Assembly: GCA_040388605.1 (NCBI GenBank) | Contig: JAZKBN010000012.1 | Location: forward strand, 62,001-126,000 | Direction of reading: 5' to 3' | Length of the DNA: 64,000 nucleotides | Source: JAZKBN01 sp040388605 | Lineage (GTDB): Bacteria > Bacteroidota > Bacteroidia > Cytophagales > Flexibacteraceae | Part shown: positions 1-9,393 of the stretch, piece after piece | How positions within the stretch are numbered: position 1 is the first letter of the stretch | How the letters are laid out: every line of letters begins with the position of its first letter | Notes under the pieces: model-generated | What the model was told of the DNA's origin: nothing | Databases searched by the model: none | What the model saw: the letters and a program-made list of their open reading frames with translations, nothing else | Translations under genes and position numbers: made by a program

Positions 1-444
1 CTTAATACCGTCTACAGTTACAATTTTATCGCCGCTGCGTACGCCTACCGCTTCAGATGGTCCGCCGGAAAGGGCTGTAACCACATCAATGGTATCTTTA
101 AGTATAAGAAACTCAATGCCTACACCGTCGAAATTACCTTCAAGGGGTTCGTTGGCAGCCTGTACTTCCTTAGCCGGTATGTATACCGAGTGCGGATCAA
201 GGCGATCGAGCATTTGGCTGATGCTGTATTCGGTGAGCTCGTTAACGTTAACAGAGTCAACGTATTCACGATCTACCAAAGACATTACCTCCTGGAAACG
301 ACGCACATTGAGCGCTACGTTTTCAGGGTTGCCCGAAGTTTTGCCGGGAAACATTTTGGCGCCTATAAGAATGCCGCCCGCAAGGGTGACAGCAATAATG
401 AGGGGCATACCTATTTGTATGCCTGTATTCCGAATTTTCTCCAC
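1..444 (-). CDS. S41 family C-terminal processing peptidase, N-terminal part (cut by window edge)
   Basis: Translating the minus strand gives 148 residues that run off the window. Residues about 10-30 form a hydrophobic signal-anchor (IGMPLIIAVTLAGGILIGA). This is followed by the typical S41/CtpA N-terminal helical region (FQEVMSLVDREYVDSVN, then LDPHSVYIPAKE) and the start of a PDZ domain (GNFDGVGIEF, SGGPSEAVGVRSGDKIV). The family cleaves proteins from their C-termini in the periplasm. The Ser/Lys catalytic dyad would lie beyond position 1 and cannot be checked. I place the start at the GTG at 444 because no in-frame ATG lies upstream. Other rare starts further upstream are possible. Confidence 0.85.
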   Translation of the reverse strand, partial: MEKIRNTGIQIGMPLIIAVTLAGGILIGAKMFPGKTSGNPENVALNVRRFQEVMSLVDREYVDSVNVNELTEYSISQMLDRLDPHSVYIPAKEVQAANEPLEGNFDGVGIEFLILKDTIDVVTALSGGPSEAVGVRSGDKIVTVDGIK

Positions 445-1499
445 GCTGAAGATTGTTGCCGGGAAATATTTTAAAATAAATCTTGATTGAAATCCGCCGG
501 ACTGCTTTATATTAGGAGCATAATGCCTGCCAAATTATCCGTCAGTACCCGTAACGATTGCCAAAGGTATAACGAAAATCATAAAATAGTGTTTTACTGT
601 TATATGACAGGCAGAAACTCTTAGCTGACCGGCATAATACAGCATATCAATTCACGGCCTTATCCCGGTTTGTGGATGGTTTGAGGCAATACTTAAAAAT
701 CGGGAAGCCGGTTTTGCCTCTTTGAGCGTATTCATCCTCTATATAGGCTCTTATGCTTAAAACAATTTAAGGCCGGTAATTGTATTTATATTCCCTTGCA
801 GCCTGGCCTTTAATCTGTACTATTTACCGGTGGGCCCGGGCCATTGGCAGGAGATTAAATTATTGAACAAAGCGCCGCTTTGAGAGTTCTGTTATCAGGT
901 GCAGTTTAAAACCTGCCTTATACCGGAATCGCTATAAGGGCTTTGAAAACAGCACAGAATTTTAAGCCGGTTGTGTAAGCCGCTTATTGAAAACCGGCTC
1001 GAAATTTTCAGTATCGGGGCAGCCATACAAAACAGAGGTTTTAAAGGCCGAAAACTTCTTGATCGTGTTTTATCAAGCCTGATTGCAGCCGAAAAGCGGT
1101 CTTTATAAAACCGGCCTTTCTTAAAAAAACGCCTGCTGCCGGCAACGCTTTCAGTGAAGGCGGCGAATAATTTAGCTGCCAAATACTTAGGCCGGAAACA
1201 GCCTGGAAACAGTGAAATTATACACCCTGTACCCCGGCCCAAAAAGCAGGGGCCCGGGAAAAAATTTAAAAAAAATTTCCGTTTTGGGGCCTGCTGATTA
1301 TCAGGCGAAAACAAAATGAAAAGGCATAAAATGCAGTGCTCAGGTACTTGTTTCCAAGCTCAAAGCAATTGGCAGCCTTGCAAATGCAAATGAAAATTCT
1401 GACCTTTCAGGTCCAATAGAATCAAATTAATCGGCTGATTATCAGCTGCTAATAATATACTTTATATAAAGTTCTTCATTAAACCAGCCCAACAGGAGT
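445..1499. other. gene-poor intergenic region upstream of nrdA
   Basis: About 1.05 kb with no convincing gene. The only long reading frame (minus strand, 895-1314, 139 codons) encodes a Phe/Cys/Arg-rich sequence with no domain. The stretch is dense in CCGG-containing words, and GGCCCGGG occurs twice. It contains two exact copies of the dyad GCTGATTATCAG (1293-1304 and 1434-1445), the second about 55 bp before nrdA. I see no tRNA, no IS remnant and no clear promoter. Confidence 0.6.
1293..1445. promoter_or_regulatory. repeated dyad GCTGATTATCAG, two exact copies upstream of nrdA
   Basis: The 12-mer occurs at 1293-1304 and again at 1434-1445, 141 bp apart. Its core CTGAT-T-ATCAG is a perfect inverted repeat; the second copy extends one base each side (GCTGAT/ATCAGC). 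A looser relative (CTGTTATCAG) lies near 885. Placement just before nrdA suggests an operator, but the motif does not match the NrdR box I know. The function is inferred. Confidence 0.35.
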
Positions 1500-3866
1500 A
1501 TGTACGTTGTAAAAAGAGACGGCCGGCACGAAAGTGTTAAATTCGATAAGATTACCGCCCGCATAGACAAGCTGTGCTATGGCCTCGACATGAACTTCAT
1601 AGATCCGCCGGAAGTTGCCAAGAAGGTAATAGACGGTATTTACGATGGTGTTACCACCGTGGAGCTTGATAACCTGGCCGCCGAAACAGCAGCCAGCATG
1701 ACCACTAAACACCCTGATTATGCCATTCTTGCCGCCCGTATTGCGGTATCGAACCTGCATAAAATCACGAGTAAATCTTTCAGCAACACTGTAAAGCGCC
1801 TCTACACATACACTGATCCCAAGACCGGCGAAAACGCCTCTTTGATCAGCAAGGAAACCTACGAGGTTGTTAAGAAAAACGCGGCCCTGCTTGATTCAAG
1901 CATCATATATGATCGCGATTTCGGCTACGATTATTTCGGCTTTAAAACCCTTGAGCGCAGCTACCTGCTACGTGTTGAAGGCAAGGTAATTGAGCGTCCC
2001 CAGCACATGCTTATGCGTGTGGCTGTGGGTATTCACGGTAAAAATATTGAGCAGGTAATTGAAACCTACAACCTGCTTTCAGAAAAGTGGTTCACGCATG
2101 CCACGCCTACACTGTTTAATGCAGGCACTCCCAAGGCGCAGCTCAGCAGCTGCTTCCTGCTTACCATGAAAGGCGACAGCATAGACGGGATTTACGATAC
2201 CCTGAAAAACTGTGCAAAAATATCCCAGTCGGCAGGCGGAATAGGGCTAAGCATCCACAACATTCGCGCTACAGGCTCATATATTAAAGGTACCAACGGA
2301 ACCAGCAACGGTATTATACCCATGCTGCGCGTGTTTAACGACACAGCACGTTACGTTGACCAGGGCGGCGGAAAGCGTAAAGGCGCATTCGCTATTTACC
2401 TTGAGCCCTGGCATGCCGATGTTATTGACTTCCTGAACCTGAAAAAGAACCACGGCAAAGAGGAAAACCGCGCCCGCGACCTATTCTATGCCCTTTGGAT
2501 TCCTGATTTGTTCATGAAACGCGTGGAGGCCAATGAAGAATGGAGCCTCTTCGACCCCAACGAAGCCCCCGGCCTGGCAGATTGCTATGGCGATGAGTTT
2601 GAAGCCCTGTACGCGAAGTACGAGCGCGAAGGCATGGCACGTAAAGTAATTAAAGCGCAGGACCTTTGGTTCGAGATTCTTGAATCGCAAACCGAAACAG
2701 GTACGCCTTACATGCTCTTTAAAGATCACGCCAACCGCAAGAGCAACCAAAAGAACCTCGGCACAATCAAGAGCAGCAACCTCTGCACCGAGATCATGGA
2801 ATATACATCGCCCGACGAGGTGGCTGTATGTAACCTGGCCTCTATTGCCCTGCCCAAGTTCCTGATCAACGGCAAGTTCGACCACCAAAAGCTGTTCGAA
2901 GTAACCAAGGTGGTAACCAAGAACCTGAACCAGATTATTGATATTAACCATTACCCCATTCCCGAGGCGCGTTATTCCAACCTGCGCCACAGGCCTATAG
3001 GTATTGGTATTCAAGGCCTGGCCGATACATTTATTCGCCTGCGCATGCCTTTCGAATCACCGGAAGCCAAAGGCCTGAATAAGGATATTTTCGAAACCAT
3101 TTATTTCGGAGCTATGACTGCATCGGCCGAGCTCTCTGAACTGCACGGTCCCTACGAAACTTTCGCCGGCTCACCGGTAAGCAAAGGCATCTTCCAGTTC
3201 GATATGTGGGGCGTTGAGCCCGACAGCGGACGCTGGGATTGGGCAGCTTTAAAGAAAAAGGTGAAAGAAGTAGGCGTTCGCAACTCCTTGCTAGTTGCCC
3301 CAATGCCGACCGCCAGCACCAGCCAGATACTTGGTAACAACGAGTGCTTCGAGCCTTATACCAGCAACATTTACACCCGCCGTGTACTCAGCGGTGAGTT
3401 CGTGGTAGTAAACAAGCACCTCCTGCGCGATTTGGTGGCCCTTGGCCTCTGGAACGAAAGCATGAAAAACAAGCTTATTTCAGCCAACGGATCAGTACAG
3501 AACATTGCCGAAATTCCGGGCTCGCTGAAAGACCTCTACAAAACAGTATGGGAAATAAGCCAGCGTACCATTATTGATATGGCTGCCGACCGCGGCGCAT
3601 ACATCTGCCAAAGCCAAAGCCTGAACATTCACATACAGGATCCAAACTTCGGCAAGCTTACATCCATGCACTTCCACGCATGGAAACGCGGCCTGAAAAC
3701 AGGTATGTATTACCTGCGTACCAAATCTGCCGCCGACGCTATTAAGTTCACCGTTGAAAAGCAAGCCGAAGTGGCTTTGCAACCCATGCTGACAAGCGTT
3801 CAGAACCAAAGCGATATGCTTTGCTCGCTCGATGATCCGGAAGGATGCGAGGCTTGCAGCAGCTAA
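1500..3866 (+). CDS. nrdA: ribonucleoside-diphosphate reductase, class I, alpha subunit
   Basis: A 788-residue catalytic subunit that reduces ribonucleoside diphosphates to deoxyribonucleotides in the cytoplasm. It begins with an ATP-cone (VVKRDGR) that usually mediates allosteric control. The core contains the substrate-site segment ATPTLFNAGTPKAQLSSC, the radical-site motif NLCTE followed by AVCNLASIALP (second redox Cys), and a C-terminal shuttle pair CEAC (Cys783/Cys786). Length is normal for class Ia. The ATG at 1500 gives the canonical N-terminus; a GGAG lies too close to it to act as a normal Shine-Dalgarno. The small subunit nrdB is not adjacent and not elsewhere in the window, although the two are often neighbours. 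A strong hairpin terminator follows at 3904. Confidence 0.97.
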   Translation: MYVVKRDGRHESVKFDKITARIDKLCYGLDMNFIDPPEVAKKVIDGIYDGVTTVELDNLAAETAASMTTKHPDYAILAARIAVSNLHKITSKSFSNTVKRLYTYTDPKTGENASLISKETYEVVKKNAALLDSSIIYDRDFGYDYFGFKTLERSYLLRVEGKVIERPQHMLMRVAVGIHGKNIEQVIETYNLLSEKWFTHATPTLFNAGTPKAQLSSCFLLTMKGDSIDGIYDTLKNCAKISQSAGGIGLSIHNIRATGSYIKGTNGTSNGIIPMLRVFNDTARYVDQGGGKRKGAFAIYLEPWHADVIDFLNLKKNHGKEENRARDLFYALWIPDLFMKRVEANEEWSLFDPNEAPGLADCYGDEFEALYAKYEREGMARKVIKAQDLWFEILESQTETGTPYMLFKDHANRKSNQKNLGTIKSSNLCTEIMEYTSPDEVAVCNLASIALPKFLINGKFDHQKLFEVTKVVTKNLNQIIDINHYPIPEARYSNLRHRPIGIGIQGLADTFIRLRMPFESPEAKGLNKDIFETIYFGAMTASAELSELHGPYETFAGSPVSKGIFQFDMWGVEPDSGRWDWAALKKKVKEVGVRNSLLVAPMPTASTSQILGNNECFEPYTSNIYTRRVLSGEFVVVNKHLLRDLVALGLWNESMKNKLISANGSVQNIAEIPGSLKDLYKTVWEISQRTIIDMAADRGAYICQSQSLNIHIQDPNFGKLTSMHFHAWKRGLKTGMYYLRTKSAADAIKFTVEKQAEVALQPMLTSVQNQSDMLCSLDDPEGCEACSS

Positions 3867-3903
3867 TTAATATACAGGCAAAGCAAGTATTTGAGTTGCT
3901 TCC

Positions 3904-3956
3904 AAACACAAAAAGACTGAATTTGGCTTTAGGCCGGATTCAGTCTTTTTGTGTTT
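3904..3956 (+). terminator. strong hairpin terminator after nrdA
   Basis: A 19-bp perfect inverted repeat (AAACACAAAAAGACTGAAT and its complement) with a 15-nt loop. The 3' arm carries a T-run, and the A-run in the 5' arm would make it work in both directions. Confidence 0.9.
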
Positions 3957-4213
3957 AAGCGCTGCCTGTATTCACCATATTGTCTTTTACCGTGATTGTT
4001 TCATAGCCTGGTTCCAAACTATGTATATAATTACACCTTTTGCAGTAAAAAAATCCGGATATTAACTAAGCCGTTAACTGAAAAGCTTAGCAGGTTCAGC
4101 CTGCTTATTTGCAGGGCAATTTTAAAATACTTTAACCCTTATCCTGAATGAATAGGAAGTAAAAGAAATAACCTGCATTTTTGTAATACACCTTACCTGC
4201 TCAAATACACAAC
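3957..4213. other. intergenic, no gene seen
   Basis: AT-rich spacer between the nrdA terminator and the small membrane protein. It contains a short hairpin (AGCAGG-TTCAG-CCTGCT, near 4090-4106) but nothing that reads as a gene or RNA. Confidence 0.5.
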
Positions 4214-4426
4214 ATGCATCAGCGCGATAAAGTAAATACAGCTATAAAGTATAGCCTGTTTTTTATTATGATGGGTACAATTGTACTTTTCCTTGCTGAC
4301 CAGCAAACAATAGCTTTCGGAACAATGGGTTTTGCAGGCTTCCTGGTGCTTTTAATGTTTTATATAAACCTTGTTCCTATTATTAAGTGGGCAATCAGGC
4401 TCAAAAGGGGCAAGCAGGACCATTGA
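4214..4426 (+). CDS. small two-helix membrane protein, unknown function
   Basis: A 70-residue protein with a short charged N-terminus (MHQRDKVN), two hydrophobic helices (about residues 11-29 and 36-58) and a basic C-terminal tail (RLKRGKQDH), consistent with an inner-membrane hairpin. I do not recognise the family. It stands alone between the nrdA terminator and the response-regulator gene. Composition and a clean ATG support a real gene, but its size keeps confidence moderate. Confidence 0.6.
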   Translation: MHQRDKVNTAIKYSLFFIMMGTIVLFLADQQTIAFGTMGFAGFLVLLMFYINLVPIIKWAIRLKRGKQDH

Positions 4427-4633
4427 TTTCTTTATTGTGCGTGCAGAATTCAGCCTGTCAACCATACTTTTTAGGTAAAAACAAAAAGTAACAGCCTTAA
4501 GGGGGAGTGTACATTTACAAAAACGTAAATATACTTACCGGTTTATGCAGCAATTAGCGTGTTTAAAATTGTTGCCTTAAAGGCCGACTCATTTTTTTTA
4601 GCAATCTTTACCCAAGTATTTCCAGAAGTTTAT

Positions 4634-5314
4634 ATGCGCATACTCATAGTTGAAGATGAACCGAAAGTAGCCTCTTTTATAAAGAAGGGCCTCGAGGAAC
4701 AAAATATGGAAGTTGATGTTGCCTACGATGGTGTAATTGGCAGGCACATGGCACAGGGCCATAAATACGACGTAATTATACTGGATGTAAACCTGCCCCT
4801 GATGAACGGCTATGAGCTTTGCCGTGAAATTCGCCGGCAGGATCGCCAGACACCTATTCTTATGCTCACTGCCCTGAGCGCTACCGATGATAAAATTACC
4901 GGCTTCGATTCAGGAGCCGATGACTACCTGGTAAAACCTTTCGAGTTCCGTGAATTGCTGGCCCGCATTCGCGTATTGCATAAGCGCAGTACCGAGCAGG
5001 CAGCCCCGGGCACCCAGCTCCGCATTGCCGACCTTGAAATGAATACCGAGCAAAAAACCGTTCGCCGCGCCGGTAAAAAAATTGAGCTCACCGCCCGCGA
5101 ATTTGCCCTACTCGAATTCCTGATACGCAGCAAAGGCAAAGTGGTATCGCGTATGGATATTGCCGAAAAAGTATGGGATATTTCTTTCGATACAGGCACC
5201 AATGTTATTGATGTTTATGTAAACTTCCTCCGCAAAAAGGTCGACCGTGATTTCAGCCCCAAGCTGATACATACTGTTGTGGGCATGGGCTACACCCTGC
5301 GCGAAGAGGAATAA
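4634..5314 (+). CDS. OmpR/PhoB-family DNA-binding response regulator
   Basis: A 226-residue regulator. The receiver domain (1-120) has the acidic pair ED (7-8 region), phospho-acceptor Asp51 (VIILDVNLPLMNGYE) and the Lys of YLVKPFEF. The C-terminal winged helix contains LTAREFALLEFL and ends in the usual HTVVGMGYTLR. I chose the ATG at 4634 because it gives the canonical MRILIVEDEP start; an upstream in-frame ATG at 4559 would add 25 hydrophobic residues foreign to the family. The sensor kinase gene follows after 72 bp, so the two form a two-component pair. The stimulus is unknown. Confidence 0.95.
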   Translation: MRILIVEDEPKVASFIKKGLEEQNMEVDVAYDGVIGRHMAQGHKYDVIILDVNLPLMNGYELCREIRRQDRQTPILMLTALSATDDKITGFDSGADDYLVKPFEFRELLARIRVLHKRSTEQAAPGTQLRIADLEMNTEQKTVRRAGKKIELTAREFALLEFLIRSKGKVVSRMDIAEKVWDISFDTGTNVIDVYVNFLRKKVDRDFSPKLIHTVVGMGYTLREEE

Positions 5315-5386
5315 CAGGATTATAAGCCTGCATCCCTAAACACATTTTACAACATTTTAGCGGGTACAGGTAAATTGAATTAAGGC

Positions 5387-6763
5387 ATGAAAATAAGAAC
5401 CCGGCTCACGCTGATGTTTGCCATTACCGTGGCTACATTGGTGTTTATTTTTTCGTTGGCAACTTATGTGGCCGCATACCTGTACAGGCAAAGCGAATTT
5501 TACGGCCGATTAAAAGACAAAGCCCAAACTACCGCGGAGCTCCTGCTTGGTACCAATGATGTTACCCCCGAAGTTCTCAAAATTGTTGATGCTTATGATC
5601 TTACAGCCCTTTATCACGAAGAGGTAACCATTTTCACCCGGAACCGGAAAATGGTATATGATTCAGGCCGCGACCAGGTTAAAATACCTGACGAGGTTTT
5701 TAAATCAGTTGCTCTTGGGCAGGATGTCTGGTTCGAGGCACAGGGGCGCGAGGTAATAGGCACCCTTTGGCGCGAGGGTAAGATTGACTATATGGTTATT
5801 GCTTCGGCAGAAGATAAATGGGGTAATACCCTGCTCAGTAACCTGCTCCTAAGCCTCACCATTGCCTGGGCAGTGGCGGTTGTAATCAGTGTTTGGCTGG
5901 GCTTTATTTTTTCATCAAGAGCCTTACAGCCAATTTCGAATATCATGCAGCAGGTAGACAGCATTGGCGAAACCAACCTGAACGCCCGCGTACGTACTGC
6001 CAATAATAAGGATGAAATTGCGCACCTGGCATCCACCTTTAACCGCATGCTGGCCCGGCTTGAAGAGGCCTTTATGCTCAGCAAGAGCTTTGTAGCCAAT
6101 GCATCGCATGAGTTGCGCACACCGCTTACCAGTATTACCGGCCAAATAGAAGTAACCCTGTTGCAGGAACGCAGCGCCGAAGATTATAAAGCGGTTCTTC
6201 AGAGTGTTATGGAAGACATGCACAGCCTGAACAAGCTCACAAACGATTTGCTTACCCTCACCCAAACCGGAGCCGATATAGCCAGCTTCCGGCTGAACCC
6301 CATGCGGGTAGATGAAATTATGTGGCAGGCACGCATGGAGGTTTTACGCGCCCACCCAAATTACCAGATTCAGATAGATTTCTCAAATTTCCCGGAAGAC
6401 GAGGAGCAATTGCTGGTAAACTCGAATGAGCCCTTGTTACGCACTGCCTTTGCCAACCTCATGGATAATGGCTGCAAATACTCGCCCGATAAGCAGGTAA
6501 AAGTATCGCTCAGCAATACGAATAATACCCTCAAAATTGAGTTTGCCGACCAGGGAATAGGTATCAGCGAAAAGGATATCAGGAATATAACCGAGCCATT
6601 TTTCCGTGGCGAAAATGCCCGCAGCTTCAGCGGCCATGGCATAGGGCTGGCCTTAACCGGGAAAATAGTATTCCTGCATCGCGGGAATTTGAAAGTACAC
6701 AGCATAGTAAATAAGGGTACTACCTTCAGTATATCGTTGCCTGAGTACGAGCCGCTCGATTAA
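5387..6763 (+). CDS. membrane sensor histidine kinase, partner of the upstream regulator
   Basis: 458 residues: TM1 (about 9-33), a periplasmic sensor loop of about 115 residues, TM2 (about 150-176), HAMP (178-232), a HisKA dimerisation domain with His241 in ANASHELRTPLTS, and a HATPase domain with N box (NLMDNGCKYS), G1 (DQGIGIS) and G2 (GHGIGLAL). It is the CusS/BaeS type found beside OmpR regulators. The periplasmic loop carries no metal-binding Cys or His cluster that I can see, so the signal is not obvious. It ends 19 bp before the dehydrogenase gene, so read-through is possible. Confidence 0.95.
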   Translation: MKIRTRLTLMFAITVATLVFIFSLATYVAAYLYRQSEFYGRLKDKAQTTAELLLGTNDVTPEVLKIVDAYDLTALYHEEVTIFTRNRKMVYDSGRDQVKIPDEVFKSVALGQDVWFEAQGREVIGTLWREGKIDYMVIASAEDKWGNTLLSNLLLSLTIAWAVAVVISVWLGFIFSSRALQPISNIMQQVDSIGETNLNARVRTANNKDEIAHLASTFNRMLARLEEAFMLSKSFVANASHELRTPLTSITGQIEVTLLQERSAEDYKAVLQSVMEDMHSLNKLTNDLLTLTQTGADIASFRLNPMRVDEIMWQARMEVLRAHPNYQIQIDFSNFPEDEEQLLVNSNEPLLRTAFANLMDNGCKYSPDKQVKVSLSNTNNTLKIEFADQGIGISEKDIRNITEPFFRGENARSFSGHGIGLALTGKIVFLHRGNLKVHSIVNKGTTFSISLPEYEPLD

Positions 6764-6782
6764 TTAATACACAAAACCACTA

Positions 6783-8120
6783 ATGAAAAGAATACTTGTG
6801 CTGGGCGCCGGCCGCTCATCTTCGGTGCTTATTGAAACCCTGCATCGCATTTGTGAAAGCCATGGCTGGGCCCTGCGTGTGGCCGATGCCAACCACACCC
6901 AGCTTGCCGAACGCCTGGCTCACCTGCCCCTTGCAGAGGCAATAGGCCTGAATATTGCCGATGAAGCCATTACTTTCGAGCATGTTGCCTGGGCCGATAT
7001 TGTAATCAGCCTGCTGCCGGCCGCCCTGCATGCCGCTATTGCAAAGCATTGCCTTGCCGGACTGAGCCATTTAATAACCGCAAGCTATGTAAGCCCCGCC
7101 ATGGCTGCCTTAGATGCCGATGCCAAAGCCGCAGGACTCACTTTCCTGAACGAATGCGGGCTCGATCCGGGAATAGACCACATGTCGGCTATGCAGATAA
7201 TAGACAGGCTGCATGCCGAAGGGGCCACCATAACCGGCTTTAAAAGCCTTTGCGGCGGCCTAGTTGCCCCCGCCTGCGACAATAACCCATGGGGATATAA
7301 AATAAGCTGGAACCCGCGCAATGTGGTGCTCGCCGGGCAGGCAACCGCCACCTGGCTGCAAAACGGCAGGCCCAAATTCAGGCCTTATGTTCAGCTTTTC
7401 GCAAACCCCGAAACCATTGAAATTCCCGGTTACGGAAAATTTGAAGGCTACCCGAATCGTGATTCTTTGGCTTACCGCGAAGTTTACGGGCTCCACAATA
7501 TCAAAACCCTGCTGCGCGGCACCTTGCGCAAGCCCGGCTATTCCAAAGCCTGGAATTTAATTGCCCGCCTGGGCCTTACAGATGATACGCATACAATAAC
7601 AAACCTCGGCAACGAAACATGGGGCAGCTTTACATCCATGTTTTTACCCATAGATACCGGTCTTCCGCTGAGAGAAAATACCGCAGCATATTTAGGTGTA
7701 TCGCCTGAAAGTCCTGAAATGGACTTACTGGAATGGCTGGGTTTGTTTTCAGATGAACCATTAGGCATTGAAGCAAAGGCCCATGTAACACCCGCGCAGG
7801 TGTTGCAAAACTTAATAGAGCGTAAATGGAAAATGCAGGACGATGATAGGGATATGATTGTGATGCTGCATGAGTTTGAGTACGTTTTAGCCGGCAAAAA
7901 CCATAAGCTAAGCTCCTGGCTTGTTGCTGAAGGGGCCGACAATGTGCGCACTGCAATGGCAAAAACCGTAGGTTTGCCCCCGGCATTGGCTACTGAACTG
8001 ATTTTGCTTGGCCAAATAACGCAGCGCGGCGTGCTGTTACCCATAAGCGCCGATATTTACCGGCCCCTGCTTGCAGGGCTGGAAGCCGAAGGATTATGCT
8101 TCACAGAAACACAGGAATAA
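6783..8120 (+). CDS. saccharopine dehydrogenase / LYS9-like oxidoreductase
   Basis: 445 residues with an N-terminal Rossmann fold (RILVLGAGRSSSVLIETL) and the LYS9-family signatures NECGLDPGIDHM and FKSLCGGL followed by NPWGYKISWNPRNVV. LYS9-type enzymes interconvert saccharopine with glutamate and aminoadipate semialdehyde using NAD(P), a step in lysine breakdown. In bacteria related proteins may act in lysine catabolism or in carboxynorspermidine metabolism. Residues after CGGL read VAPACDNNPWGY where many relatives have PAPE. No other lysine-catabolism gene is adjacent. The 3' end overlaps mtgA by 25 bp in a different frame. Confidence 0.88.
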   Translation: MKRILVLGAGRSSSVLIETLHRICESHGWALRVADANHTQLAERLAHLPLAEAIGLNIADEAITFEHVAWADIVISLLPAALHAAIAKHCLAGLSHLITASYVSPAMAALDADAKAAGLTFLNECGLDPGIDHMSAMQIIDRLHAEGATITGFKSLCGGLVAPACDNNPWGYKISWNPRNVVLAGQATATWLQNGRPKFRPYVQLFANPETIEIPGYGKFEGYPNRDSLAYREVYGLHNIKTLLRGTLRKPGYSKAWNLIARLGLTDDTHTITNLGNETWGSFTSMFLPIDTGLPLRENTAAYLGVSPESPEMDLLEWLGLFSDEPLGIEAKAHVTPAQVLQNLIERKWKMQDDDRDMIVMLHEFEYVLAGKNHKLSSWLVAEGADNVRTAMAKTVGLPPALATELILLGQITQRGVLLPISADIYRPLLAGLEAEGLCFTETQE

Positions 8121-8857
8121 ACATAAGCAGGCTTACAGGTAAGGCATACCGGGATGGTCCGTATAAGACATGGAAACGCAGGCTGCTGACATTGCTTTGG
8201 GTGTGGCTCACCGTAAGCAATGTTACAGTTATTATTTTCAGGTGGCTGCCCATACCCGTAACCCCGCTTATGCTCATTCGCATGGCCGAAAATGTTACAG
8301 GTCCGCGCAATGTGAAGTTGCAGTACCAATGGATTCCGGCCGGTAAAATGGCATCAAATATGCCCTGGGCGGTAATGGCATCAGAAGACCAGCTGTTTAT
8401 GGAACACCATGGCTTCGATTTTAAGAGCATTAAGGCTGCTGTGAACGCCAATAAAAAGCGTACAAATAAAACACTTGGCGCCAGCACCATAAGCCAGCAA
8501 TGCGCCCGCAATGTATTTTTATGGCAGGGCCGCAACTGGATAAGAAAGGGTCTTGAAGCCTACTTTACCATACTTATAGAGTTTTGGTGGAGCAAAGAGC
8601 GCATTATGGAGGTTTACCTGAACGTAATAGAAATGGGCGATGGTATTTATGGCGCCGAAGCGGCCTCTCAATCCTTTTTTAAGCATTCGGCAAACAGGCT
8701 GAGCATGAACGAGGCAGCTCTTATTGCTGCCGTTTTGCCCGGTCCGCGCAAATGGAGCCCTAAAAGACCAAGCCCCTATGTTTTTAAGCGTCAAAGGCAG
8801 ATTACACGCCAAATGAAGCTTATTGAAAGGCCATATTGGTGGGACGGATATCCCTGA
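8096..8857 (+). CDS. mtgA: monofunctional biosynthetic peptidoglycan transglycosylase
   Basis: 253 residues: one N-terminal TM helix (about 30-50) then a GT51 domain. GT51 motifs are present: ASEDQLFMEHHGFD (catalytic Glu in EDQ), GASTISQQCARNVFLW, and MEVYLNVIEMGDGIYGAEAAS. It lacks a transpeptidase domain and matches MtgA length (about 240). It polymerises lipid II into glycan strands at the outer face of the inner membrane. The start overlaps the preceding gene by 25 bp, which suggests translational coupling. A downstream start would cut into the basic/TM leader, so the upstream ATG is preferred. Confidence 0.93.
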   Translation: MLHRNTGINISRLTGKAYRDGPYKTWKRRLLTLLWVWLTVSNVTVIIFRWLPIPVTPLMLIRMAENVTGPRNVKLQYQWIPAGKMASNMPWAVMASEDQLFMEHHGFDFKSIKAAVNANKKRTNKTLGASTISQQCARNVFLWQGRNWIRKGLEAYFTILIEFWWSKERIMEVYLNVIEMGDGIYGAEAASQSFFKHSANRLSMNEAALIAAVLPGPRKWSPKRPSPYVFKRQRQITRQMKLIERPYWWDGYP

Positions 8858-8934
8858 TACAATTCTCTTCAATCAGGAAAGCAAAACCGGTTTGTTTTTT
8901 GAAATTGCTCTACATAGCTGCCTTATAAGGAACC

Positions 8935-9363
8935 ATGGCCGACGTCCATTCAAAAGAAGTAAGAAGCTATAATATGAGCCGAATAAAGGGTCGCAATACT
9001 GCCCCTGAAATGCTCGTGCGCAGCTTTTTACATGCCTCCGGTTTCCGCTTTGTACTGCACGATAAGCGCCTGCCCGGCAAGCCCGATATAGTGTTGCCCA
9101 AATACAGAACGGTAATTTTTGTGCAGGGTTGTTTTTGGCACATGCACGAAGGCTGCACTAAAAGCAATTTACCTGCTGACAACCATGAATTTTGGGTAAA
9201 AAAACTGAACGGCAACCGGGAAAGAGATATGATCAACCAAAAACTGCTTACAGAAAAAGGCTGGAAGGTCTTGGTTATCTGGACATGCGAGCTCCTTAAA
9301 GCCAAACGCGATTCAGTGTTAAGTAAGCTGGCTGCAGAAATAAAAGGTAGCGTAATAACATAG
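8935..9363 (+). CDS. vsr: very short patch repair (Vsr-like) DNA mismatch endonuclease
   Basis: 142 residues with Vsr features in order: MSRIKGRNTAPEMLVRSFLHASGFRFVLH, the catalytic Asp in LPGKPDIVLP, then FVQGCFWHMHEGC with the conserved His residues and Zn-binding Cys, and a final WKVLVIWTCEL. Vsr nicks 5' of T in T:G mismatches made by deamination of 5-methylcytosine. Such genes normally lie next to a C5-cytosine methyltransferase. None is present here or anywhere in the window, so this copy is an orphan. Confidence 0.93.
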   Translation: MADVHSKEVRSYNMSRIKGRNTAPEMLVRSFLHASGFRFVLHDKRLPGKPDIVLPKYRTVIFVQGCFWHMHEGCTKSNLPADNHEFWVKKLNGNRERDMINQKLLTEKGWKVLVIWTCELLKAKRDSVLSKLAAEIKGSVIT

Positions 9364-9393
9364 TTCCCTTTTTATGATACTTAAAAATAAGGC

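Noticed and set aside
89..490. Plus-strand reading frames across the start of the window
   Set aside because: They are antisense shadows of the S41 peptidase, whose minus-strand translation shows clear family motifs.
895..1314. 139-codon minus-strand reading frame in the spacer before nrdA
   Set aside because: Composition rich in Phe, Cys and Arg, no domain or signal peptide, and no codon-use signal like the real genes; it looks like a chance open frame.
8884..8893. AAACCGGTTT followed by T residues after mtgA as a terminator
   Set aside because: A 10-bp palindrome with no loop cannot fold into a terminator hairpin.
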